A DNA stretch of 64,000 nucleotides, taken from assembly GCA_030015575.1 (NCBI GenBank), contig JASDDO010000006.1:208759632-208823631 (forward strand). The letters run 5' to 3'. The position numbers were made by a program, and so were the translations under genes. This stretch comes from Agapanthus africanus. Lineage: Eukaryota; Streptophyta; Magnoliopsida; Asparagales; Amaryllidaceae. The notes under the pieces were generated by a model that was given only the letters and a program-made list of their open reading frames with translations, did no database searches and was not told the DNA's origin. Below, piece by piece: positions 53,924 to 64,000 of the stretch. Position 1 is the stretch's first letter; each line of letters starts with the position of its first letter.

Positions 53924-55941
53924 GTGTACATTCTTGCTCGACATGAAAGTATGCTATCCGGTTCTTCTTTATCTGACATGTTGATTTGATCATGCTTTTA
54001 TTCATTCACACATGTTGATAAATCCCTGAGGATATTGGCTTGACTACTGTAATTATGATAGAGATCATACTTGTGGGACATCAGTAGTTTATAAGCATAT
54101 CCTGGAATGTCCCTAGTCGTAGGTGTATCGAGACGGGACATCGATATACCGGAGTAGACTAGCGCATATGACACTAGACCCATATGATGGGCGATGGATG
54201 TTCCCACATTCATCGATGTTTGACATCGAGATCGTATACGGGTGCTCAGTGGTGACTGAGTACACTGGACGGACTCGACGAGAACTCCTATATGGAATTA
54301 TATCTATCGTCGGATAGCAGTTCTTAGGTGACACTGGTGCAGATTAGTCTGTAGACCCGAGATCGCCATAGAGTCTTGTATGTTCTCCCACTGTACTTTG
54401 ATTACCACCCTACCACGGCTCTACTGAGTCGTGCAAACAGGTGGCCATTGGGTATAGTCCCGAGACATACGAAGGCGATGAGCGATAGGAGGGGTTTCGT
54501 CTCTCCTGGTTTTGGGAGTTGATGTTGTGCTGTGCTCGACTGGTTATATCAGTAAGTCCCTGGCCAGGGCTGCTGAGATTTACTGATAAGTGTTATCAGT
54601 AGTTTCTCGATCTGTTATAGACTATTCACCGGCACGACTTATTGAGTTATTGGGGTCAACGTTACCATCCCTAGGCTCGATATGCAGCATATCTGATGAA
54701 GAGACCGGACTGTACGGTAGTGTTGCCGGTTGGCTCGACGGGAGTTGTAGCAGGTTCGCTTGTTTTCTTCTGATCGCTCAAGACCCAGGTGGCCGTTACG
54801 TTTAGCTGACCGCTTGCGGCTTGGGGGTGCTTGATCATCACCCACTGCCGGCGTATTGACGAGTCTTAGAGTCCCACAAAGGAGTTACCTAGTCTAGGCG
54901 AAACGTTGTGGTGCGCGTATGCGATATGCGCATGGACCCGGTTAAAATGCGCGTATAAGATACCGTATATTAATCGGGCGGCTTGCTTTTGGTTGGGTCG
55001 TATGTGATATGGCCGGATTGATAAATCAAGTGTTGATTTATCATTTAACCATTAGTTTCTCACTAGAAATCCTTTCTTGTATTTTTGGATGTATGCATGC
55101 ATGTATGTATTCTTTCTTGATTCATGCACATATGGATGTGCATGCACACATACATACATACATCATCCTTCATGGTTGTATATACATAGAAATTTGTGGC
55201 AATATAAGACTCACACCTTGGTTATTTATATGGATTATTATTTCTATTTGTGTTAAAACAAAAGGAAAAAGAAAAGGATAATTCATGGTCTTGATTCTAC
55301 ACTCTTCTTCAACTAACCATGCTCACCTACTTATTAACCATGAGTTAATCTTCCTCTTTTGTTTTAACTCAAGTGAAATAAATATCCATATAATATAACC
55401 ATGGTTTGAGATGAGAAGTGAAAAATATATATACATATATTTTCCATTTTTCATAAGTGATTATCTTTTACTCTTGTTCAAAAAAGGCCATCATCTTCTT
55501 CCTCCTTCTTCTTTTGCTCTCTAGATTTCTCTAGTGAGCAAATTACTCACCAAGTTAGGATTTTGAAGTGAGAATAGCCACCACAACATTATTCTACACT
55601 AGTCTTGCCCACTTGTTTAGAGTGCTAGCTTCATTTCTTTCTCTTGATCAAGTGAAGTTGCAAGCTTGGACAAAGGAGTTTCGGGTGGATCGTCGTGGAC
55701 ACTAGAAGACTTCAAGCGAACCCTTCTCCAACCCTCAAGTAGCCAAGGAGTCTAGCGTAGGGAGCTACAAAGGTTGTACTCTCAAAACCCTAGCCTTTGT
55801 TGCTTGTGATGTTGATTAAAGTTATGAAACCCTAATTTTCTAGGATTGATTCTTTGTATGCTTACTTAGCACCCTAAAAATTTAATCTTTGCTACATGTG
55901 ATGCTTCCAAACCCTTCATAAGGTGCTAGGTAAACCTAACA
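53834..55941 (+). repeat. 3' LTR of copia C, 2108 bp
   Basis: It follows the PPT 'caagtgggagat' (53822-53833). It is longer than the 5' LTR, in large part because of a longer AT microsatellite at 53886-53921. It ends CCTAACA, directly followed by the target copy cctat. Confidence 0.95.
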
Positions 55942-55946
55942 CCTAT

Positions 55947-57601
55947 GCCGCTCCGCAGAAGTAGTAGGCAGTATCATCTGCCCGAGAGATACTACGGTTT
56001 TCTCATAGACGGGGATAGAGAGGATTGCATCATTGATAATGATGAGCCGACTAGCTTCCAGCAGGCCATTCAGAGCATTGACTCGGTAAAATGGCTGGAT
56101 GCAATGCCGACCGAAATGGAGTCCATGTACACCAACAAAGTATGGACTTTGGACGTTGCTCCAGATGGGGTAAAACCCGTAGGATGCAAATGGATCTTTT
56201 AGAGGAAGATTAGTGTAGATGGACAGGTCGAGACCTATAAGGCTAGACTTGTTGCAAAGGGTTTTCGTCAAAGACCTGGTTTGGACTATGACGAAACCTT
56301 TTCTCCAGTGGCTATGCTGAAATCCATTCGGATCCTTCTTGCCATTGCTGCCTTCCACGATTATGAGATTTGGCAGATGGACGTAAAGCCCGCTTTTCTA
56401 AATGGAAATTTAGAGGAGTGTGTCTATATGGACCAGCCAGAGGGTTTCATTCAGAGTGGGAGCAGCGGAAAGGTGTGCAAGTTGCTTAAGTCCATCTATG
56501 GACTAAAGCAGGCATCGCGGAGTTGGAACATCTGTTTTGATGAGACGGTCAAAGAATTTGGTTTTATCAAAAATCCAGATGAACCATGCATCTATAGTAG
56601 ATTTGTAGCAAGAACTGTCATATTCCTCGTTTTATATGTGGATGACATTCTATTGATAGGAAATGACATTCCTATGCTACAATCTGTCACACAGGTTCTC
56701 CATGAAAGACCCGGGTAATGCCTCTTACATTCTGGGGATCCGGATCCATCATGATAGATCCAAGAGGATATTAGGACTTTCACAGTCTAGGTACATCGAC
56801 ACCATACTGAAAAGATTCAGTATGGATGATTCCAAGCGCGGTAATCTACCGGCTTATCACGGGATCACCCTCTCCAAAGAGATGTCTCTCAAGACTGATT
56901 TGGAAAGGGATCGCATGTTGATTATACCCTACGCTTCTGCGGTAGGCTCTATAATGTATGTGATGTTGTGTACCAGACCAGATATAGCTTATGCACTGAG
57001 TGTGGTAAGCCGGTATCAGTCAAACCCTGGGGAGAAGCACTGGATAGCGGTAAAGAACATTCTCAAGTACCTGAGAAGGACTAAGGAGATGTTCTTGGTG
57101 TATGGCGGAAAAGAAATCGAGGCCTTTGCTGACTCCAGCTTCCAAAGTGACAAGGATGATTCTAAGTACATGTCGGGTTATGTCTTTACCCTCAATGGAG
57201 GGGCGGTGTGTTGGAAGAGTTCCAAACAGGAAACCGTTGCTGACTCGACGATGGAAGCAGAATATATCGCTGCTACTAATGCCGCAAAAGAAGCCGTCTG
57301 GATGAGGAAGTTCTTAACGGAACTTCAGGTGGTTCCATCCATTGTTGATCCAATTCCACTGTATTGCGACAACAACGGGGCTATAGCTTTAGCGAAGGAA
57401 CCCATGTCCCATCAGAACTCCAGACACATCATAAGGCGGTATCACCTGATCAGGGAGATCGTGGGTCTCCAAGAGATCGAGGTTCGAAGAGTTGCTACGG
57501 AAGATAACACTGCTGATCCACTCACGAAGGCCTTACCCCAGACTCAGTTCGAGCAGCTGATCGAGATGATAGGTCTTCGATACACCAGTACATGGCCTTA
57601 G
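55947..57601 (+). pseudogene. Copia B pol, second part (RT, RNase H)
   Basis: It resumes the B frame after copia C: PLRRSSRQYHLPERYYGF, then RT with KWIF, a TAG at 56200-56202 (Lys codon AAG in C), QMDVKPAFLNG and LYVDDILLIGND (intact YVDD). A deletion near 56690 ('ctgtcacacaggttctcc' where C has a longer sequence) shifts the frame. After it come SMKDPGNASYILGIRI, RNase H with EAFADSSF, MEAEYIAA and YCDNNGA, and the end DPLTKALP near 57530. Confidence 0.92.
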
Positions 57602-57615
57602 TGCAAGTGGGAGAT

Positions 57616-59413
57616 TGTTAGTGTATATGCCCTAGAGACCATTACTGTATCATACTAGTTTGTATATTACTTAATGGAAGCTTGGGATATTCACAGTTGT
57701 ATAGACAATCTTGCTCAAACTAGTTGTATGCTACTTGGTTTATTTCTACTTTAATGTGTACATGTGTTTCTTTTAGTATATCACATATACACATTAGTGG
57801 AGCCCTTAGGATCTTTGCTTGATTACCAGCGTTGTGATGGCAGTCACACTCGTGGGGGCTGGGTAATCCACAAGCACATCCTTATACAGGTCCCTAGTCG
57901 TAGGACTATCGAGACAAGGCATCGATACTCCAGAGTGGACTAGCGTATGCGCTTCTCATCCTAGCAGGGGAGACGGTCTGTCCCACAGCTGTCAGTACGT
58001 CGTACTTGAGATAGTATGCGGGTGCTTGTTAGGTTACGAGTACACTGGACATGACTCGTCGGGAACTGTTGGTTAGTACTATACCTATCGTGAGTTATCA
58101 GTTCCCAGGTGACATGAGTACAGCTTAGTCCGATGACTTGATACTATCACTTTGCTTCGAGTGTGTTCCCACTGTACTTTGATTACTACCCTACCACGGC
58201 TCAAAGGAGTCGTGCGACACAGGTAGTAGTTGGGTGCAGTCCCGAAGCACTTGGAGGCAGTAACGGTTAGACAGGATTCGTCTCTCCCGGTATTGGGAGT
58301 TGATGTCGCGCTGTGTCAATGAGAGCCATTACACATAGTCGTCCCTGGTCAGGGCAAGCGAGATATACTGGTGGGTGTCCAGTGTTATCTCAGGGTGTTC
58401 TGGGCTACACTCCGACACTACTTGTACCGCTATTAAGGGACTGACGTTTATCGCCCCTAGGCCCGCCATGCGATATTCTCAGACGAACAGACCGGACTGT
58501 ACGGAGACTGTCAAATTCAGGCTCAGTAGGAGTTCGGATGGGTTTCACCTCATCAGTCTTCTTATCGGCATCTACCTGGGGGCCGTTACGCACAGCTAGT
58601 GCCGCTTGCGGTCTGTGGTTAAACCCACTGCCAGCGTAGTGTCGAGTCTTTAGAGTCCCACACAGAGAGTTATTTGCCTTTAGGCAAAAAGGATAGAGGT
58701 CGCATGGTTTTGCGACAGGGTTCGGTCACATCCGCGCACTTGTGCACATTTGGGGTCTGGGCAGTTATTACTAGCGGGATTTGGTTTAAGCCAGATCCTA
58801 GTATACGTTTCAGGATTGGTTTTATCTCGTTTGTGTTCGTATTCCTCGGAACGCGGATGCGGGTGTGTATGCACGGTTGACTGAGACAGAGGCAGAAGAT
58901 TCTCATTAGGGTTGTTGACTGTTGACTTTTTCTAAACCCTAATGAGAATAAGAAATTTAATTAGTAATAATATTAATTAAGTATTATTGTGCCATGGTTG
59001 GGTTGAAAGTTTGACTTTGTTGACTTTGTTGACCGGTTGACTAGCTTGGACTTGTTGACCATCATCATTACAATGTCTATCATTTCATGGCTATGACTTT
59101 TGCTTGCTTGTATGTTCACAAAATGCATTAAATGCATGAAATGATATTTCCATTGAAATGAACCATCACAAAATACTTGATTACAATTATTATTATGATT
59201 ATTTTGGTTTTTGAGAGCATGGTTGCAAAAGTCTTCATTCATTCTGTCATTCTCACTCTCTCTCATCCAAGCTCTCTCTATTGCTCTCCCTCTTCCTCTA
59301 GCTCAAGGAAAGATCCCTCTCATGAGTAGAGAACCATTTTCCTTTGAGATAAAACACCAAAACCACTCTCTACTCATCCTAAGGTTGAAGGTTTAGCAAA
59401 CCTAACACTTTAG
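57616..59413 (+). repeat. 3' LTR of copia B, interrupted
   Basis: It starts TGTTAGTGTATATGCCC after the PPT (57604-57615). It follows the 5' LTR until 'cctaacactttag', where the LTR terminus of A3 begins at 59414. The last about 290 bp are missing here and should lie beyond A3, outside the window. Confidence 0.9.
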
Positions 59414-61618
59414 TGTAGGATTCCTAGGCACTCTAACAAGGTTCTACAAGGTATCAAGCATGCCCGATTCAAAAAATTAGCCGTGCCGAAGAACCCTAAC
59501 CAAGATCGTAAACTAGAGATTATGCGAAAACTAGCAAGTTAAACATTTTAACACTAAGTGAAAAGGGATTACAACCTTTGTAGATCCGGTCCTTCACTTC
59601 TAAAGCTCCGTGTTGACGTCCCTTCGCTGCGATCATCGAGATCCCGGACTCTAGCGATTGTTTCCTCGGAGAAATGAACGAGCTAGGTCGTTGACTTCGA
59701 GGCCGAAGATGATCTACGTCGAGGAGACTCAAACTCAAGCTCCATCTTCACTAGGTCATGAACTTTGTGAAGAGAACACCCTAAATTAAATAGCAAGTAG
59801 TAGAGGATGATGAAATAGGAAGTGGGTTTACTTTGAATTTTGATTTCTCACTTTGTTTCTTCACTTGATAAAAATCTAGCAAGCTTTTTCTTTTTCTTGA
59901 AGAAGAAGAAGAAGAAGAAAGAAAAGAATGAGAATTATTTTTAAAAAGAATAATCAAGTGAAGTCTATCATAATGCAACCATGGGTGAGTTAACCTTTGT
60001 AGAGACTAAACCATAGTTAATTACAATGGTTTGGTTAATGAATATCTTAATCAAGACAAAATGAGTGGACTTTGTCAAAGTTGCTTCAAGCTTCATGAAG
60101 CTTCAAGCCATGACAAAAGAAGCCACCATTTTGAATAATTAAGATAAATAAAAACCTAAATTATAATTAACATGGTGTATGTCACACACACACCCATGTT
60201 TGAATGTATCATCAATCATGATACAAACTAGTGCACAAACATATATGACATATACAACTTGTGCACATCAAGTGAGAAAATCAATCTTAAGTGAACCAAT
60301 ACTAGTTAATGTAAAGCAATATATCAAATATATAATTATACATTAAATCATTAAATCAACACTTGATTTAATGATCCGGTCATATCGCATATAACCGATT
60401 AATATCTAGTGTATCAATGTATCGAATCAACACTTGATTCGGTAACCAGGCTATATCACATATAACCGAGCGATGATACAAATCGAGAGAATATAATACA
60501 GTATCACATACTGGTATTATTCTCGGTCCTGCACATATCTCATATGTGCTCCTATTTCATTTCGCTTGAGCCAGGAAACCTCTGTGTAGGACTCTAAAGA
60601 CTCGTCAATACGCCGGCAGTAGGTGGTGATCATATCAATCACCCAAAAGCCGCAAACGGTCTGCTAAACGTAACGGCCACCCGGGTATTGAGCGATCAGA
60701 AGATCAATGAGCAAGCCTGCTCACACTCCTGCGAATCCAATCAGTAACACTTACTACACAGTCCGATCTGTTCGTGTGATATGTCGCATATCTCGCCTAG
60801 GGGAGGTAAACGTCAGACCCCAGCAGCTTGATAAGTCATGCCGATGTAAGGTCTATAACAAGCATGAAACTACTGATAACACTTACCAGTAAATCAGTGC
60901 AACCCTGGCCAATGATTTCCGGTTTTGGCCAGTCGAGCATAGCGCAACATCAACCCCCAATACCGGGAGAGACGAATCCCCTCCTATCGCTCATTGCCTC
61001 CATGTGAATCGGGACTGTACCAAAAAACCACCTGTTTTCATGACTCAGTAGAACCGTGGTAGGGTGTCAATCAAAGCACAGTGGGAGACACACAAGACTC
61101 TATGACGATCTCGGGTCAACAGACTAAGCTGTACCAGTGTCACCAGAGAACTGCTATCTGACGTGAGGTATAATACCATCTGGGAGTTCTCGGTGAGTCC
61201 GTTCAGTGTACCCAGTCTCCACTGAGCACCCGCATACCGTCTCTGATGTCAAACACCAATGGATATGGGATCATCCATCGCCCATCACATGGGCTGAGAA
61301 GATATACGCTAGTCTACTCTGGAATATCGATGCCCCGTCTCGATTTTCCCACGACTAGGAACATTGAAGGATGTACTCATGGACTACCCAGGCCCCACTA
61401 GTATGATCTACATCATAGTCCTGGAAGTCGAGTACACATCCTAAGGGCTTTATCAACATGTAACAGAGAGACAATAAGTATACATGTTAAGATAAAGAGC
61501 AACCAGATAGCGTACTATCATGTCGAGCAAGAAAGTCCTCCCTATATATGTCCCAGGATCCACTACAATATACATCTCATGTACAGTAATGGCCTCTAGG
61601 GCATACATATAACTAACA
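59414..61618 (-). repeat. 3' LTR of minus-strand copia A3 (family A), 2205 bp
   Basis: On the minus strand it starts TGTTAGTTATATG after a PPT (61619-61631) and ends ..CCTAGGAATCCTACA. It is full length compared with A1. It interrupts the 3' LTR of B, and the preceding five bases are tttag. Confidence 0.92.
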
Positions 61619-62565
61619 ATCTCCCTCTTGCACTAGGCCATCTGTAGCAGTGGTTGTAGTATCTCATACTCAACCATCCCATAAAAGTCTCTCTCTGGGA
61701 AAAGGCCTTTGTGAGTGGATCCGCCGTGTTGTCCTCTGAGTCTTTTCTCCTAACCTCGATCACCCTGGAGATTAAATATCTACATGATCAGGTGATACTG
61801 CCTAGGAATATGTCTGGGTCACTGATGGGACCGGGGTTCCTGGGTCAAAGCCTCACCTCCATTGTCATACAATGGTAGAAACCTAGTTCATCTCATGAAC
61901 TAATATACACCCAAACTGCCTCTTTGGTAGTATCTTTGATAGCGATGTCACCAGCCTTTATCGTTTAGTTTGCCACGGTATCTTAGCTTGGAACTCTTCC
62001 AACATACCGTCCCTCCACTGAGGGTAAAGACAATGCCTGCGACTGACATTCAGTCGTCCTTATCACCCTGGAAGTTGTCCAGTGATTCTCCCCAGGATCG
62101 ATTGATACCATCTCACTACTTTTAGTGAGAATCCTAACATCCATTTAGATCTATCTCATAGATCCAAAACTCAAGATTTAGGAGGTATCACCTAGATCCT
62201 ATATGGAGAATCCTTGTGATAAAAGGAGATTGACCGTGCGTAGCATATGAAACTCTTTTCCTATCAAGAGTATGTTGTCCACGTACAATACGAAGATGAC
62301 CGCCTTACTCTCTACTACCTTTTTGTATGTACAAGGTTCATCTACCATTTTGATGAAGTCAAACACTTTGACTACCACATCAAAACAGACGTTCCAACTC
62401 CGCGATGCCTACTTTATCCTGTAAAGCAACTTGCACACGTTTCCGCTGCTCCCACTGTTTACGAAGCCCTCTGGCAGTGTACTTATAGACGCTCTCTTCT
62501 AAATCAATATTTAGAAAAGCATTCATGACACCCAACCGCCAGATATCGTAGTCATGGTATGTAGC
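61619..62565 (-). pseudogene. Decayed pol of copia A3 (RT and RNase H parts)
   Basis: On the minus strand, from right to left, this shows RT remnants (..gaagagcgtctataagtacactgccagagggcttcg, then GGAGTTGGAACGTCTG.., and the YVDD region near 62275-62290). A deletion junction follows near 62220, and RNase H remnants end in GATCCACTCAC (61705-61720). It matches the decayed A1 pol closely, including shared damage. It is cut at 62566 by the LTR of gypsy D. Confidence 0.75.
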
Positions 62566-63965
62566 TGATTGGTTCGAAAAAGTGTTTGTAGAATAACCGC
62601 AATCAGAACGGTGTCGCGTGTAGCTAGACCGGGGTGAGTACGGGTCGTCCTCTGGGAAATGTTGAATCTTTTACTCTTACATTAGATGTGTTGAAAAAGA
62701 GAGGAGGAATAAAGAATTTTGTGGAAAGGTTTCTAGATCTACGTTAAGCAAGAATGCAAAATATATAGATCTAGATTATTTTAGGGATGTAGTTAATATA
62801 ATAAGAGGGCTTGTAGGGTTCGTTAGGATTTAGTAGTTATGGACGATTAATTAAAAGTTACCCTTTTATCCTTTAATAGATTTAAAACTAGAATGACGGT
62901 GATGCGTGTAGATTAGGGTTTCTGGAGGGAAAAGGAATCCCACTCTTAACCCTTATCCCGACACGGAACTCCGTTCATATCTAGCCTTTACCAAAACAAT
63001 CATTAATCTAATCTCTAATCGAGGTCGGAACTAACAAAGAATTTTTAGCGCGCCCGATTAGGATGTTAATGATTCTTTTGATAAAGTTCATAAACTTTAT
63101 AGGACTTAAAAAGGATTTAGAGATGTTCATCATCCATTAGCCTACCCTAATCCTACGAACCTTAACAAGCGGAGAATTACTCGCGCATGTTGGGATAAAA
63201 AGAGATGGAGAGAAAATGCATAATTAAACTACAAAGAAATAGAATAGGAAAAAGAGCTACCTTTATTAATCAACAATATTCATTACACTTTGATCCCTTA
63301 GAAAATGATTACACATACTAGTTTGCTTCTCGATCTCTTCCAAGGAGGTAGACGAACAGTTGATGATCAGCCTGGATGCGTGAGCCGTCTTGGACTTCGT
63401 GATCTTGTCGGCTTGATGATTTTTCCAAGAGGCTCTCGGTCTTTATTTATAGCCCAAAGGCCAGAACTCTTGCTTCCAAATATGGAAGCTAATTATAAAG
63501 ATTCTCGCCCAAAAAATGCAACTTCTAACTCCTCTTGACTGCCGCGGATCCGCGGCCCAAAGGGGGGCCATTTAATCTCGGCCCTTCAATTTATTTCTGG
63601 GGTTACTCTCTACTTGGCACGTGGACTTCTCTGGAATCTTTGGATCTTTGAAATATTCTCGTAGTTGCTGCCAGACTTGATCTCCAAGTTTTGCTTTCTT
63701 AATTAGGCAAGTCTTCTTTAACAAGAAAAATTCTGCACAACAACTTAAATAATATTTAGTAGACTTTGTTCTACAAGGATTTGGTCAATGATATTATTTG
63801 CATACATTTTCCTACCAAATGCTAATTATAATATATCAACACATGGAAAATAGTATTTTTACACATAAACCCTCATATGTATGATATATTATAATAACGA
63901 CCTTTTTTAATATGAAAATTGTAGGAAAAATGTAATAACAAATGTGTCGTTTTATCAACTGAACA
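62566..63965 (-). repeat. 3' LTR of minus-strand gypsy element D, 1400 bp
   Basis: On the minus strand it starts TGTTCAGTTGATAAAACG right after a PPT and ends ..CGAACCAATCA at the junction with A3 (flanking bases gtagc at 62561-62565). A TATA box 'ctataaataaag' is at 63440-63452. One GC palindrome GCCGCGGATCCGCGGC lies at 63541-63556, about 90 bp upstream of the TATA. The LTR is related to LTR E. The rest of the element lies right of the window. Confidence 0.8.
63541..63556. repeat. GC palindrome in LTR D
   Basis: A single perfect 16-bp palindrome GCCGCGGATCCGCGGC is present. It is the same word as in the copia B leader and LTR E. Confidence 0.95.
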
Positions 63966-63967
63966 AA

Positions 63968-64000
63968 TACCCCCAAACTTATCTTTGATCGTCCCGAGCA
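63968..64000 (-). other. Polypurine tract and 3' end of gypsy D internal region
   Basis: On the minus strand 'tgctcgggacgatcaaagataagtttgggggta' precedes the LTR. The 'aagtttgggggta' PPT (63968-63980) and 'tgctcgg' upstream are typical of plant Athila/Tat-type elements. The window ends here. Confidence 0.8.

Larger units (their letters stand above)
45300..55941 (+). mobile_element. Copia element C, full-length, 10.6 kb
   Basis: Both LTRs are present (45300-47394 and 53834-55941), starting TGTTGGATATATG and ending CCTAACA, with primer site, long leader, gag-pol and PPT between them. The flanking pentamers are cctac (45295-45299) and cctat (55942-55946), a target duplication with one change. 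The coding region has one frameshift and several stops, so it could move only with helper proteins, if at all. Confidence 0.95.
38846..59413 (+). mobile_element. Copia element B (Angela/BARE-like), split by copia C
   Basis: 5' LTR 38846-40940, primer site, leader, gag (43024 on), pol up to 45299, then the complete copia C insertion, the rest of pol at 55947-57601, PPT, and 3' LTR from 57616. The 3' LTR is itself interrupted after 1,798 bp by the minus-strand element A3. Subtracting C leaves about 9.9 kb. B inserted into the 3' region of element E, and the five bases before it are gaaga. Its right target copy is outside the window. Confidence 0.9.

Overview
This window is intergenic DNA from a flowering-plant nuclear genome. 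Everything I can identify is transposable-element sequence. I see no host gene, tRNA, rRNA or CRISPR array that I can support. The plant origin rests on Angela/BARE-like Ty1/copia elements (LTR start TGTTRG.., PPT 'caagtgggagat', initiator-tRNA-Met primer site 'tggtatcagag'), on Tat/Athila/Ogre-like and chromovirus Ty3/gypsy elements, and on a CACTA transposon with a plant-type Transposase_24 gene. The species cannot be named from the sequence.

Layout, left to right. Positions 1-13632 hold a decayed copia element (F): leader, tandemly duplicated gag, pol and 3' LTR. It is split by a structurally complete CACTA DNA transposon at 2371-8806, with TAT target duplications, 30-bp inverted termini and arrays of CCTACGGATATATCCGTAGG palindromes. 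On the minus strand the CACTA carries a 13-exon accessory (TNPA/ORF1-like) gene with a single stop codon in an otherwise open spliced frame. Only the last domain (DUF4216-like) of its TNP2 transposase remains. Positions 13633-18883 are a second decayed copia (A1) with its 3' LTR. A scrap of gypsy gag and a deleted LTR of the same family (A2, 19210-20941) follow. Positions 20942-29678 are a minus-strand gypsy element (G) with an almost unbroken frame of about 2,130 codons, cut off inside reverse transcriptase. Positions 29679-32692 are a decayed chromovirus (H).

The right half is a nested stack. A gypsy-like element with a gag-like protein only (E, 33678 onward) is interrupted at 38846 by copia B. 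B is interrupted inside its pol frame at 45300-55941 by copia C, which has two LTRs and target copies cctac/cctat. B's 3' LTR is interrupted at 59414 by a minus-strand copia (A3). A3 is interrupted at 62566 by a minus-strand gypsy (D) that runs off the window.

The most unusual signals are: the CACTA accessory gene with phase-1 mini-exons amplified as a 292-bp exon-intron duplication; paired GC-rich palindromes of the form GCCGCGGATCCGCGGC placed 14-16 nt apart in unrelated copia leaders and gypsy LTRs; a 19-nt motif repeated three times at near-constant spacing in copia leaders, whose copies have changed in concert; a GNRA-capped hairpin in the same leaders; and an about 88-residue zinc-knuckle module present on both sides of the protease in gypsy G.
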